Positions 10,053-21,724 of a stretch of DNA of 43,262 nucleotides are shown piece after piece. The notes beneath the pieces were generated by a model that worked only from the letters and a program-made list of their open reading frames with translations, searched no databases and had not been told where the DNA came from. The DNA lies in the NCBI GenBank assembly GCA_036403035.1, contig DASWRT010000209.1, forward strand, positions 1 to 43,262. The letters run 5' to 3'. How positions within the stretch are numbered: position 1 is the stretch's first letter; each line of letters opens with the position of its first letter. The translations under genes and the position numbers were made by a program. This stretch comes from DASWRT01 sp036403035 (GTDB lineage: Bacteria; Pseudomonadota; Alphaproteobacteria; ATCC43930; CGMCC-115725).

Positions 10053-10247
10053 ATGGCCGACACCAAGAAGACCGTCACGGTGACGCAGCTCGGCAGCCCG
10101 ATCGGCCGCCGCGCCGACCAGGAGGCGACGCTCAAGGGGCTCGGCCTCAACAAGCGGCACCGGACGCGCACGCTGGAGGATACTCCGGCGGTGCGCGGCA
10201 TGATCAACAAGGTGAAGCACCTCGTCCGGATCGAACCGGGCGCGTGA
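10053..10247 (+). CDS. rpmD: 50S ribosomal protein L30 (64 aa)
   Basis: Small large-subunit protein. VTVTQLGSPIGRRADQEATL and LGLNKRHRTRTLEDTPAVRG are characteristic. The ATG directly abuts the rpsE stop (TAAATG, sharing an A), implying coupled translation. Confidence 0.95.
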   Translation: MADTKKTVTVTQLGSPIGRRADQEATLKGLGLNKRHRTRTLEDTPAVRGMINKVKHLVRIEPGA

Positions 10248-10290
10248 GGAGGAGCCGACCGGTTTCGGCCGGACGGCGAAGGTGGCACAG

Positions 10291-10776
10291 ATGAAACTGA
10301 ACGAGCTTTCCGACAATCAAGGCGCGCATTACCGCGCGAAGCGTGTCGGCCGCGGTATCGGCTCCGGCAAGGGCAAGACCTCCGGCCGCGGCGGCAAGGG
10401 CCAGACCGCGCGCACCGGCGTCGCGATCAACGGCTTCGAAGGCGGCCAGACCCCGCTGCATCGCCGTCTGCCGAAGCGCGGCTTCAACAACGCCGACTTC
10501 CAGAAGGACTATGTCGTCGTCAATCTCGGCAGCGTCCAGAAGGCGGTCGACGCCGGCAAGCTCAAGGCGGACGCGACGGTCGACGGCGCCGCGCTGGTCG
10601 CGGCCGGCGTGCTGCGCCGGGTGCGGGACGGCGTGCGCCTCCTCGCCAAGGGCGAGTTGAAGACGGCGCTCTCGTTCAAGGTCGCCGGCGCGTCGAAGAC
10701 CGCGATCGAGGCGGTGGAGAAGGCCGGCGGCAAGGTGATCGTGAAGGGCGGCGCGGCGGCGCCCGCGGCGACCTGA
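10291..10776 (+). CDS. rplO: 50S ribosomal protein L15 (161 aa)
   Basis: Late-assembly large-subunit protein. It begins MKLNELSDNQGAHYRAKRVG and then has the Gly-rich GRGIGSGKGKTSGRGGKGQ. I prefer ATG at 10291 over the in-frame GTG at 10282 because it gives the standard N-terminus and has GAAGGTGG at a good distance. The C-terminus ends in an Ala-rich tail. It is 43 bases after rpmD. Confidence 0.95.
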   Translation: MKLNELSDNQGAHYRAKRVGRGIGSGKGKTSGRGGKGQTARTGVAINGFEGGQTPLHRRLPKRGFNNADFQKDYVVVNLGSVQKAVDAGKLKADATVDGAALVAAGVLRRVRDGVRLLAKGELKTALSFKVAGASKTAIEAVEKAGGKVIVKGGAAAPAAT

Positions 10777-10821
10777 TCGCCTGCGGGGGATGCGGGCTCG
10801 TCGCGCATTCCCATATAAACA

Positions 10822-10841
10822 GGGCGGAGCGTGCTCCGCCC
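10822..10841 (+). other. GC hairpin between rplO and secY
   Basis: A perfect 9-bp inverted repeat GGGCGGAGC/GCTCCGCCC with a 2-base spacer lies in the 139-bp rplO-secY gap. No T-run follows, so it may be a partial terminator, an attenuator or a processing site that lowers secY expression relative to the ribosomal genes. The rest of the gap shows nothing else that I recognise. Confidence 0.45.
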
Positions 10842-10915
10842 GCCGCATTTCACCGCTGCCGCCGTGCCGGGGACGCCCGCGTCATGCGCAGCAGCGCCGT
10901 GTCAGGATGACTTAG

Positions 10916-12262
10916 ATGGCGTCAGCCGCCGAGCAGCTAGCCGCAAACATCAATTTCTCGGCTTTTTCGAAGGCGACGGAGCTCAAGAGCCGGATCTGGT
11001 TCACGCTCGCCGCCCTGGTGGTCTACCGCCTCGGGACGTACATCCCGCTCCCCGGCATCGATCCTGCGATCCTGCAGGAGATCTTCGCGCGGAATGCCGG
11101 CGGCATCCTCGGCATGTTCGACATGTTCTCGGGCGGCGCTCTCGGGCGCATGACGATCTTCGCGCTCAACATCATGCCGTACATCTCGGCGTCGATCATC
11201 GTGCAGCTGCTGACCGCCGTGTCGCCGCAGCTCGAGGCGCTGAAGAAGGAAGGCGAGGCGGGCCGCAAGAAGCTCAACCAGTACACGCGCTACGGGACCG
11301 TTCTCCTCGCCTGCGTGCAGGCTTACGGGATCGCCGTCGGCCTTGAGGGACTGCACGGGACGGGCGGCGTCACCGCCGTCACCGATCCCGGCCTGTTCTT
11401 CCGCCTGGTCACGATGGTCACGCTGACCGGCGGCACCGTCTTCCTGATGTGGCTCGGCGAGCAGATCACGCAGCGCGGCGTCGGCAACGGCATTTCGCTG
11501 ATCATCTTTGCCGGCATCGTCGCGAACCTGCCGCACGCCTTGGCTGCCACCCTCGAGCTGGGCCGCACCGGCGCGATCTCGACGGTGATGATCCTGTTCT
11601 TCCTGGTGATGGCGGTCGCCGTGATCGCCTTCATCGTGTTCATGGAGCGCGCGCAGCGCCGCGTGCTGGTGCAGTACCCGAAGCGCCAGCAGGGCAACAA
11701 GGTGTTCGGCGGCGAGGCCTCGCATCTCCCGCTCAAGCTCAACACGTCGGGCGTGATCCCGCCGATCTTCGCCTCGTCGCTGCTGCTGCTGCCGGCGACG
11801 ATCTCCAGCTTCAACGCGGCGAACGGACCGGGCTGGGTTTCCGAGATCACCGCGTATATCGCCCATGGCAAGCCGCTCTACATGGCGCTCTATATCGGGC
11901 TGATCGTCTTCTTTTCGTTCTTCTACACGGCGATCGTGTTCAACCCGGTCGAGACCGCCGACAATTTGCGCAAGTATGGCGGGTTCATCCCCGGCATCCG
12001 GCCGGGCAAGAACACGTCGGACTACCTGGACTACATCCTGACGCGGCTCACCGTGATCGGCGCGCTGTATCTGTCGGCCGTCTGCATCCTGCCGGAGATC
12101 CTCGTATCGCAGTACTCGGTGCCGTTCTATTTCGGCGGCACCAGCCTGCTGATCGTGGTCAGCGTCACGATGGACACGGTCGCGCAGATCCATTCGCATC
12201 TGCTGGCGCATCAGTACGAAGGCCTGATCAAACGCACCAAACTGCGCGGGAGGCGCGGATGA
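10916..12262 (+). CDS. secY: Protein translocase channel subunit SecY (448 aa)
   Basis: Central pore of the Sec translocon in the inner membrane. Ten hydrophobic segments can be picked out. Conserved pieces include YRLGTYIPLPGIDP after TM1, the plug-region FDMFSGGALGRMTIFALNIM, QYPKRQQGNKVFGGEASHLP in cytosolic loop C4, and LRKYGGFIPGIRPGKNT in C5. The length is typical. The stop overlaps the adk ATG (ATGA). The N-terminal residues MASAAEQLAANINFSAFSKA are the usual alphaproteobacterial leader. Confidence 0.98.
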   Translation: MASAAEQLAANINFSAFSKATELKSRIWFTLAALVVYRLGTYIPLPGIDPAILQEIFARNAGGILGMFDMFSGGALGRMTIFALNIMPYISASIIVQLLTAVSPQLEALKKEGEAGRKKLNQYTRYGTVLLACVQAYGIAVGLEGLHGTGGVTAVTDPGLFFRLVTMVTLTGGTVFLMWLGEQITQRGVGNGISLIIFAGIVANLPHALAATLELGRTGAISTVMILFFLVMAVAVIAFIVFMERAQRRVLVQYPKRQQGNKVFGGEASHLPLKLNTSGVIPPIFASSLLLLPATISSFNAANGPGWVSEITAYIAHGKPLYMALYIGLIVFFSFFYTAIVFNPVETADNLRKYGGFIPGIRPGKNTSDYLDYILTRLTVIGALYLSAVCILPEILVSQYSVPFYFGGTSLLIVVSVTMDTVAQIHSHLLAHQYEGLIKRTKLRGRRG

Positions 12263-12909
12263 ACATTATCCTCCTTGGCCCGCCGGGGGCCGGAAAGGGC
12301 ACCCAGGCGAAGCGCATCGAGGAGCGGTACGGGCTGAAGCAGCTTGCCACGGGCGACATGCTGCGCGCCGCCGTCGCCGCCGGGACGCCGATCGGCAAGG
12401 CGGCGAAGAAGGTCATGGACGCCGGCCAGCTCGTTTCGGACGACATCATCATCGCGATGATCGCCGAGCGCGTCGCCGAACCTGACTGCCGGAACGGCTT
12501 CATCCTCGACGGCTTTCCGCGGACCGTGCCGCAGGCGGAAGCCTTGGACAAGCTGCTGGCCTCGCTCAATCAGAAGCTCGATCACGTGATCGAGCTGAAA
12601 GTGGACGAGGCGGCGCTGGTCGACCGCATCACCGGGCGCTTTACCTGCACGAATTGCGGGGCGAGCTACCACGACCGATATCACCGCCCGGCAGAGGAGG
12701 GGGTGTGCGACGTGTGCGACGGCGTGCACTTCACGCGCCGCGCCGACGACAACGCGGAGACCGTCAAGGCCCGGCTCGCTGCCTACCACAAGCAGACAGC
12801 GCCGATCCTGCCGTACTACCAAGCCAAGGGCGTCCTGAAATCGGTAGACGGGATGGCGGATCTCGACGAGGTGACCGACCAGCTCGTCGCCATTCTGGGC
12901 CCGTCGTGA
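12259..12909 (+). CDS. adk: Adenylate kinase, zinc-LID type (216 aa)
   Basis: Interconverts ATP plus AMP and two ADP in the cytosol. The P-loop GPPGAGKGT is at residues 7-15, followed by LATGDMLRAAVAAGTPIGK and the signature FILDGFPRT. The long LID holds four cysteines (C130, C133, C150, C153), which should bind zinc. The start overlaps the secY stop, so translation is coupled. The downstream gap lacks infA and rpmJ and carries the promoter for rpsM. Confidence 0.98.
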   Translation: MNIILLGPPGAGKGTQAKRIEERYGLKQLATGDMLRAAVAAGTPIGKAAKKVMDAGQLVSDDIIIAMIAERVAEPDCRNGFILDGFPRTVPQAEALDKLLASLNQKLDHVIELKVDEAALVDRITGRFTCTNCGASYHDRYHRPAEEGVCDVCDGVHFTRRADDNAETVKARLAAYHKQTAPILPYYQAKGVLKSVDGMADLDEVTDQLVAILGPS

Positions 12910-12951
12910 CGGCGCCCGGCGCAATGGTGAATTAATCCCGAAGACCACGGG

Positions 12952-12979
12952 TTGACACAGGGGGGCTGCTTCCTATAAT
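12952..12979 (+). promoter_or_regulatory. Consensus sigma-70 promoter for the alpha operon
   Basis: TTGACA (12952-12957) and TATAAT (12974-12979) are both perfect hexamers, separated by 16 bp, in otherwise GC-rich DNA. Transcription would start near 12986, giving an rpsM leader of about 60 bases. This gives rpsM-rpsK-rpoA-rplQ an independent strong promoter. Confidence 0.85.
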
Positions 12980-13047
12980 GCGCGCCCTTGGCCCGGCCGT
13001 GGCCTTCGACTTGCATGCACGACTGACCTGACCGAGGAGAAGCGCAC

Positions 13048-13416
13048 GTGGCGCGTATCGCTGGTGTCAACATTCCCAGCCAGAAGCGGGTCCCCATCGG
13101 ACTCACTTATATTCATGGCATCGGACGGACGAAGGCCGCTGAGATCTGTACCAAGATCGGCATCCCGGCGGAGCGCCGCGTCCATGAGCTGACGGACGAC
13201 GAGGTGCTTCGCATCCGCGAGCTGATCGACCGCGAATACACGGTCGAGGGCGATCTGCGCCGCACCGTCGCGATGAACATCAAGCGGCTGATGGACCTCG
13301 GCTCCTATCGCGGCCTCCGCCACCGCAAGGGCCTTCCGGTCCGCGGCCAGCGCACGCACACCAATGCCCGCACCCGCAAGGGTCCGGCGCGGCCGATCGC
13401 CGGCAAGAAGAAGTAA
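13048..13416 (+). CDS. rpsM: 30S ribosomal protein S13 (122 aa)
   Basis: Head protein at the intersubunit bridges. GTG at 13048 follows GAGGAG with 8-base spacing and gives ARIAGVNIPSQKRVPIGLTY, the standard start. The C-terminal GLRHRKGLPVRGQRTHTNAR and RKGPARPIAGKKK are typical. It is the first gene after the promoter at 12952-12979. Confidence 0.97.
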   Translation: MARIAGVNIPSQKRVPIGLTYIHGIGRTKAAEICTKIGIPAERRVHELTDDEVLRIRELIDREYTVEGDLRRTVAMNIKRLMDLGSYRGLRHRKGLPVRGQRTHTNARTRKGPARPIAGKKK

Positions 13417-13427
13417 GGACGACAAGC

Positions 13428-13823
13428 ATGGCCAAGGCAGCCGCCGCGCCGCGTTTGCGCCGTCGTGAGCGCAAGAACATCACGTCGGGCGTCGCACACG
13501 TCAACGCGACATTCAACAACACGCTGATCACGATCACCGACGCGCAGGGCAATACGATCGCTTGGTCGTCGTCGGGCAGCATGGGCTTCAAGGGCTCGCG
13601 CAAGTCGACCCCGTACGCCGCGCAGGTCGCGGCGGAGGATGCCGGCCGCAAGGCGATGGAGCACGGGATGCGCACGCTCGAGATCGAGGTCAAGGGACCC
13701 GGCTCGGGCCGTGAGTCGGCGTTGCGCGCCCTTCAGGCGGTCGGGTTCTCCGTCTCGTCGATCCGCGACGTCACGTCGATCCCGCACAATGGTTGCCGTC
13801 CGCCGAAGCGGCGACGGGTCTGA
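13428..13823 (+). CDS. rpsK: 30S ribosomal protein S11 (131 aa)
   Basis: Platform protein near the E site. HVNATFNNTLITITDAQGN and the C-terminal DVTSIPHNGCRPPKRRRV are diagnostic. The length is normal. rpsD, which follows rpsK in gammaproteobacteria, is absent here; rpoA comes next after a 118-bp gap containing a strong hairpin. Confidence 0.97.
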   Translation: MAKAAAAPRLRRRERKNITSGVAHVNATFNNTLITITDAQGNTIAWSSSGSMGFKGSRKSTPYAAQVAAEDAGRKAMEHGMRTLEIEVKGPGSGRESALRALQAVGFSVSSIRDVTSIPHNGCRPPKRRRV

Positions 13824-13858
13824 CACGGCGAAGCCCGCCGCATACGCCGTGACCGCGT

Positions 13859-13877
13859 CGCCGGCCTTTGGCCGGCG
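13859..13877 (+). other. Perfect hairpin between rpsK and rpoA
   Basis: CGCCGGCC, then TTT, then GGCCGGCG: an 8-bp perfect stem with a 3-base loop. The following bases (TTCGCCTTG) are only weakly T-rich. It may be an attenuator or RNase site that tunes rpoA relative to the S13 and S11 genes. That role is inferred. Confidence 0.5.
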
Positions 13878-13941
13878 TTCGCCTTGTCCGGGGTAGCGAA
13901 GCGGTGTGCGGCTTTGCTTTCCACGGCATGAGGTACCAGTC

Positions 13942-14958
13942 GTGATCCAGAAGAATTGGCAAGCGTTGATCAAGCCGAAGCAGCTCGAAGTCGAGCCGGG
14001 TGACGATCCCAAGCGGATCGCGACGGCCGTCGCCGAGCCGCTCGAGCGCGGTTTCGGCCTGACGCTCGGCAATGCCCTGCGCCGCGTGCTGCTGTCGTCC
14101 CTCCAGGGCGCGGCGATCACGTCGGTGCAGATCGAGGGCGTGCTGCACGAGTTCTCGTCGATACCGGGCGTCCTCGAGGACGTGACGGACATCGTCCTCA
14201 ACATCAAGGGCATCGCGCTGCGCATGCACGGCGACGGGCCGAAGCGCATGCGGCTGCGTGCCAACGGCCCGGGCGAGGTTCGCGCCGGCACGATCGAGAC
14301 CGGCCACGACATCGACGTCATGAACCCCGACCACGTGATCTGCACGCTCGACAACGGCGCGCGCATCGCGATGGAGTTCACCGTCGAGACCGGCAAGGGC
14401 TATGTCGCCGCCTCGCAGAACCGTGCGGAAGACGCGCCGATCGGCCTCATTCCGGTCGACGCGCTGTTCAGCCCGGTGCGCAAGGTTTCCTACAAGGTCG
14501 ACAACACCCGCGTCGGCCAGGTCACCGACTACGACCGGCTGTCGATGCGCGTCGAGACCAACGGCGCTGTGACGCCGGAGGATGCGGTGGCGCTCGCCGC
14601 CCGGATCCTCCAGGACCAGCTCCAGCTCTTCATCAATTTCGAGGAGCCGCGGGCGGCCCACGACGAGGAGCGGCCGAGCGAGCTGCCGTTCAACAAGAAC
14701 CTGCTGCGCAAGGTCGACGAGCTGGAGCTGTCGGTCCGCTCGGCGAACTGCCTCAAGAACGACAACATCGTCTATATCGGCGACCTCGTGCAGAAGACCG
14801 AGGCCGAGATGCTGCGGACCCCGAACTTCGGCCGCAAGTCGTTGAACGAGATCAAGGAAGTGCTGGCGCAGATGGGCCTCCATCTCGGTATGGAGATCCC
14901 GAACTGGCCGCCCGAGAACATCGAGGAGCTCGCGAAGCGCCTCGAAGAGCCGTATTGA
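13942..14958 (+). CDS. rpoA: RNA polymerase alpha subunit (338 aa)
   Basis: Alpha dimer scaffold of RNA polymerase. The N-terminal domain has EPLERGFGLTLGNALRRVLL, and the C-terminal domain has LELSVRSANCLKNDNIVYIG with the DNA-contacting Arg and NFGRKSLNEIKEVL. I start at GTG 13942 (IQKNWQALIKPKQLEVE follows), the usual alphaproteobacterial N-terminus; an ATG 12 codons upstream is in frame but adds unconserved residues. The length of 338 fits the family. Confidence 0.96.
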   Translation: MIQKNWQALIKPKQLEVEPGDDPKRIATAVAEPLERGFGLTLGNALRRVLLSSLQGAAITSVQIEGVLHEFSSIPGVLEDVTDIVLNIKGIALRMHGDGPKRMRLRANGPGEVRAGTIETGHDIDVMNPDHVICTLDNGARIAMEFTVETGKGYVAASQNRAEDAPIGLIPVDALFSPVRKVSYKVDNTRVGQVTDYDRLSMRVETNGAVTPEDAVALAARILQDQLQLFINFEEPRAAHDEERPSELPFNKNLLRKVDELELSVRSANCLKNDNIVYIGDLVQKTEAEMLRTPNFGRKSLNEIKEVLAQMGLHLGMEIPNWPPENIEELAKRLEEPY

Positions 14959-14986
14959 TCACCTTGCGGAACGAGGAGAACCACCC

Positions 14987-15412
14987 ATGCGCCATCGTCT
15001 GAGCGGTCGTGGCTTCAGCCGCACCGCTTCCCACCGCAAGGCCATGTTCGACAATCTGGCCCACGCGCTGATCAAGCACGAGCAGATCACGACGACCCTG
15101 CCGAAGGCGAAGGACCTGCGGCCGGTGGTCGAGCGGCTGATCACGCTCGGCAAGCGCGGCAGCCTGCATGCGCGGCGGCAGGCGCTCGCCTCGCTGCAGG
15201 ACACCAAGATCGCCGACAAGCTCTTCACCACCCTGGCGGAGCGCTATGCGAACCGGCCGGGCGGCTACATCCGCATCATCAAGGCGGGCTTCCGCTACGG
15301 CGACAGTGCGGCGATGGCGGTGATCGAGCTGGTCGACCGCGATCCCGACGCCAAGGGCCAGGACTCCGGTCCGGTCGACACCGACGAGACCGGGGAGCAG
15401 GCGGCGGCCTGA
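14987..15412 (+). CDS. rplQ: 50S ribosomal protein L17 (141 aa)
   Basis: Protein near the tunnel exit. MRHRLSGRGFSRTASHRKAM and the block EQITTTLPKAKDLRPVVERL are diagnostic, with YIRIIKAGFRYGDSAAMAVI near the end. An AGGAGAA element precedes the ATG. Beyond about residue 120 there is an acidic tail. It is the last gene of the ribosomal block. Confidence 0.97.
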   Translation: MRHRLSGRGFSRTASHRKAMFDNLAHALIKHEQITTTLPKAKDLRPVVERLITLGKRGSLHARRQALASLQDTKIADKLFTTLAERYANRPGGYIRIIKAGFRYGDSAAMAVIELVDRDPDAKGQDSGPVDTDETGEQAAA

Positions 15413-15449
15413 CGGCCCGGCCCATCCTCTCCGCTCCGTACGAATCGAA

Positions 15450-15481
15450 GTGCCTCACCTTACCGGGTGGGGCGCTTTTTT
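15450..15481 (+). terminator. Intrinsic terminator after rplQ
   Basis: GTGCCTCACC pairs with GGTGGGGCGC (10 bp, two G-U pairs), with a 6-base loop, immediately followed by six T. It sits 37 bases after the rplQ stop and just before the convergent chrA stop, closing the ribosomal transcript. Confidence 0.9.
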
Positions 15482-15499
15482 CATTTTGGGATGCCGCCG

Positions 15500-16732
15500 T
15501 CAGGTGGCGCCCAGCGCTGCCCCGCCGATCGCGGCGATGAGCACGACGATCCAGGGCGGCGCTTTACAGACGGTGAGCAGGGCGAAGGCGACGAGCGTCA
15601 GCGCGAAATCCGCAGGCGCGTGGATCGTGCCGGTCCAGACCGGCGTATAGAGCGCCGCGAGCAGTACGCCGACCACCGCGGCGTTGACGCCGCGCATCGC
15701 CGCCTGCACGCCGGGCCGGCGGCGCATCGCGTCCCAGAAGGGCAGGGTGCCGAGCAGGACCAGCATTCCCGGCACGAAGATTGCGAGGAGCGCCACCACC
15801 GCGCCGGTCCATCCGTCGGCGACGTCGCCGAGGAACGCCGCGACGGTGAAGAGCGGTCCCGGCACCGCCTGTGCCGCGCCGTAGCCGGCGAGGAACGCGT
15901 CGTTCCCAACCCATCCCGGCTGCACGACGGCCGATTGCAGCAGCGGCAGCACGACATGCCCGCCGCCGAACACCAGTGCGCCGGAGCGATAGAACGCATC
16001 GGCCAGCGCGACGGCGCGTTCTGACGGCCACGCCGCGGCCGCGAGCGGCAGCAGCACCAGCAGCAGGAAGAACGCGCCGAGGCAGACCATCCCGAACCGC
16101 CGCGATATCGGAAAGGCGAGATGGCCGGGCGCAGCCGTTCCCGGCGCTGCCGCCGCCTCGCGGCAGAGCAGCAGCCCGGCGGCGGCCCCGGCGGCGATCG
16201 CCGCGATCTGGCCAACAGAACCCGGCGCAAGCAGCACCGCCACGGCTGCGGCCACGGCGATGGCGGCGCGCGACCGGTCCGGGCAGAGGCTGCGCGCCAT
16301 ACCCCAGACCGCCTGAGCGACGACGGCGACCGCCACGACCTTCAGCCCGTGCAGGACGCCGCTGCCGGCGAACGCAGCCGCCCCTTGCGCGAACAGCGCC
16401 AGCACCAGTGCGGAGGGCAGGGTGAAGCCCAGCCATGCCGCGAGCCCGCCATGCAGGCCGCGCCCGCGCGCCACGCCGATCGCGAATCCGACTTGGCTGC
16501 TCGCCGGGCCGGGCAGGAACTGGCAAAGCGCCACGAGGTCGGCATAGGTCGCCTCGTCGAGCCACCGTCGGCGGACGACGAAGGCGTCGCGGAAATAGCC
16601 GAGATGCGCGATCGGCCCGCCGAACGAAGTGAGGCCGAGACGCAGGAAGACGAGCAGGATCTCGAGGAAGGAGCCGGCCGGCGCCGTCCTGTCGGGGGCA
16701 GGGCTCGCGACGGCCGCGTTGCGGGTATCCAT
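15500..16732 (-). CDS. chrA: Chromate transporter ChrA, two-domain CHR family (410 aa)
   Basis: Inner-membrane CHR-family permease; characterised members expel chromate. Two homologous halves are visible: the N-terminal one with LRLGLTSFGGPIAHLGYFRD and CQFLPGPASSQVGFAIG, the C-terminal one with RSGALVFGGGHVVLPLLQ and GAAQAVPGPLFTVAAFLG. The paired FGGP/FGGGH and PGP motifs and about ten hydrophobic segments fit the long form. The gene converges on rplQ and is the last of a - strand series, 69 bases after the acetyltransferase. Substrate assignment is by family only. Confidence 0.92.
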   Translation of the reverse strand: MDTRNAAVASPAPDRTAPAGSFLEILLVFLRLGLTSFGGPIAHLGYFRDAFVVRRRWLDEATYADLVALCQFLPGPASSQVGFAIGVARGRGLHGGLAAWLGFTLPSALVLALFAQGAAAFAGSGVLHGLKVVAVAVVAQAVWGMARSLCPDRSRAAIAVAAAVAVLLAPGSVGQIAAIAAGAAAGLLLCREAAAAPGTAAPGHLAFPISRRFGMVCLGAFFLLLVLLPLAAAAWPSERAVALADAFYRSGALVFGGGHVVLPLLQSAVVQPGWVGNDAFLAGYGAAQAVPGPLFTVAAFLGDVADGWTGAVVALLAIFVPGMLVLLGTLPFWDAMRRRPGVQAAMRGVNAAVVGVLLAALYTPVWTGTIHAPADFALTLVAFALLTVCKAPPWIVVLIAAIGGAALGAT

Positions 16733-16801
16733 TCGGCAGTGCGGTCCCGATGTTGCGACCGGGTGAAAGCTACCGCACGTCAGGGCACGCCGTAAGCCGT
16801 C

Positions 16802-17383
16802 TCACGCCCCGCCGCTCTCGGCGGCCCGTATCGGCTTTGCGGGATTCCCGGCGACGACCGCACCGGCGGCGACATCCTTCGTGACGACGCTCCCGGCGCC
16901 GATCACCGCGCCGTCGCCCACGGTGATGCCGGGCAGCAGGATCGCGCCGCCGCCGATCCATACGCCGCTGCCGATCCGCACCGGCAGGGCGCTTTCCAGC
17001 CCTGCCCGCCGCAGCGCCGGGTCGAGCGGATGCGTCGCGGTGTAGATCTGCACCGCCGGCCCGATCTGCACGTCGTCGCCAATCTCGATCGGTGCACAGT
17101 CCAGAAAGACGCAGTTGAAGTTGGCGAACAGGTTGCGCCCGGCGCGGATATTCCAGCCGTAGTCGCAGGCGAAAGGGGGGCGGATGATAGCGCCCTCGCC
17201 GATCGCGGCGAACAGCTCGCGGAGCAGCGCCGTCCGCCGGTCGGTCTCGTCAGGGGCGGTTGCGTTGTAGGAGCGCAGGAGTTCCTGAGCCCGGCGCTCG
17301 TCGGCCAGCAGTTCCGGATCGTCCGCCGGGCGGTAGAGCGCGCCGGACAGCATCTTTGCCTTCTCGTTCGTCCGACCCGACAT
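16802..17383 (-). CDS. maa: Maltose/galactoside-type O-acetyltransferase (193 aa)
   Basis: Left-handed beta-helix (hexapeptide-repeat) acetyl-CoA transferase of the Maa/LacA/NodL group. The N-terminal MAC domain reads EKAKMLSGALYRPADDPEL. The core has FACDYGWNIRAGRNLFANFN, IYTATHPLDP with the catalytic His, and repeats ending VVTKDVAAGAVVAGNPAKPI. I start at ATG 17383 because GGAGGT lies 7 bases before it; GTG 17392 and ATG 17389 are too close to or overlap that site. The acceptor sugar cannot be told. It follows acyP by about 50 bases. Confidence 0.88.
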   Translation of the reverse strand: MSGRTNEKAKMLSGALYRPADDPELLADERRAQELLRSYNATAPDETDRRTALLRELFAAIGEGAIIRPPFACDYGWNIRAGRNLFANFNCVFLDCAPIEIGDDVQIGPAVQIYTATHPLDPALRRAGLESALPVRIGSGVWIGGGAILLPGITVGDGAVIGAGSVVTKDVAAGAVVAGNPAKPIRAAESGGA

Positions 17384-17432
17384 CGTCATCACCTCCGATG
17401 GTTGCGGCCGGCGCGCGATTTGAACTTCGTGC

Positions 17433-17720
17433 TCAAACCGTCGGGCGTTGCTCGAAACCGGCGCTGCCGTCGTCCTGCGCGGGCGCCCGCTCGACCGTGG
17501 TGACCAACGCCAAGCCCGGTCCGCGGCGGCAGAGGTCGGCCATCTCGTCGACGATTGCGGCTCGGCCGATCAGCAGCGCCTCGACGCTGCCGTCGCGGCG
17601 GTTGCGCACCCAGCCGCGCAGACCGCGGCGGCGCGCCTCGGCCGCGGTCCAGGCGCGGAAGCCGACACCTTGGACGCGGCCTTCGATGCGGAGCAGCGCG
17701 GCGGTGGTCTCGCTCGTCAT
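17433..17720 (-). CDS. acyP: Acylphosphatase (95 aa)
   Basis: Hydrolyses acyl-phosphates. GRVQGVGFRAWTAAEARRRG holds the catalytic Arg of the phosphate loop, and GWVRNRRDGSVEALLIG holds the catalytic Asn. The length is right for the family. It lies 30 bases after pccA on the same strand. The C-terminus is about 10 residues longer than usual. Confidence 0.93.
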   Translation of the reverse strand: MTSETTAALLRIEGRVQGVGFRAWTAAEARRRGLRGWVRNRRDGSVEALLIGRAAIVDEMADLCRRGPGLALVTTVERAPAQDDGSAGFEQRPTV

Positions 17721-17750
17721 AACAGGATAACGCCGCTGGGCGGAGCGCGC

Positions 17751-19763
<2,013 letters not shown>

Positions 19764-19773
19764 GCGGGTCCCT

Positions 19774-19956
19774 TTACCTCCGGCGGCGGGGCGGCAGCAG
19801 GTCCATGACGCGCGCGGCGTGCAGCGCGAGGACCACGCCCCAGGCGAGCAGCGGCCAGATCACGTAGAGGTAACCCGGCGCCAGCATCAGGTTGGCGACG
19901 AACAGCACCATCGTCGCGATGAAATAGGCGAGGAGATGGATCCGGAATGCCTGCAC
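19774..19956 (-). CDS. Small 2TM-domain membrane protein (60 aa)
   Basis: Two hydrophobic helices (about residues 6-24 and 30-48) separated by APGYLYV, and an Arg-rich end (LLPPRRRR), giving the look of the 2TM domain family, which is often found attached to kinases or alone. GTG start; GGAGGG lies about 9 bases upstream. It sits between pccB (24 bases upstream) and pccA (10 bases downstream), so it is almost certainly co-transcribed with the carboxylase. Its function is unknown; a membrane tether for the carboxylase is conceivable but unproven. Confidence 0.8.
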   Translation of the reverse strand: MQAFRIHLLAYFIATMVLFVANLMLAPGYLYVIWPLLAWGVVLALHAARVMDLLPPRRRR

Positions 19957-19980
19957 CGGCGGCGGCCCTCCGTCTCGTGC

Positions 19981-21513
<1,533 letters not shown>

Positions 21514-21639
21514 GCGCGTCCGTCGCTCCGGGAGGTTGAGCGGTCCTGAGTTTTTTCGGGAATAGCATCAACCCATCGGCCGCGCCAGCCTGCCAGTCGT
21601 ACGAGGTGCCGCAGCCACCTCCCCATTTCGAGACACGGC

Positions 21640-21673
21640 AAACAAGAAAGCCGCTCCCCCTGGAGGGAGCGGC
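21640..21673 (-). terminator. Intrinsic terminator of the small FNR-box gene
   Basis: A 9-bp perfect stem GCCGCTCCC/GGGAGCGGC (21650-21658 and 21665-21673) with a 6-base loop. Read on the - strand it is followed by TTTCTTGTTT, a good U-tract. It lies 52 bases past the stop of the 56-aa gene and upstream of pccB, so it isolates the small gene as its own transcript. Confidence 0.8.
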
Positions 21674-21724
21674 TTCCGCAGCGCGCCCGGCGTCGTGCGC
21701 CCGAAGACGCCGGCGACTGCGTCG

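Noticed and set aside
12986..13047. rpmJ (L36) hidden between adk and rpsM
   Set aside because: No 37-41 codon frame with the CXXC and CXXXXH pattern is present; in alphaproteobacteria rpmJ is usually elsewhere.
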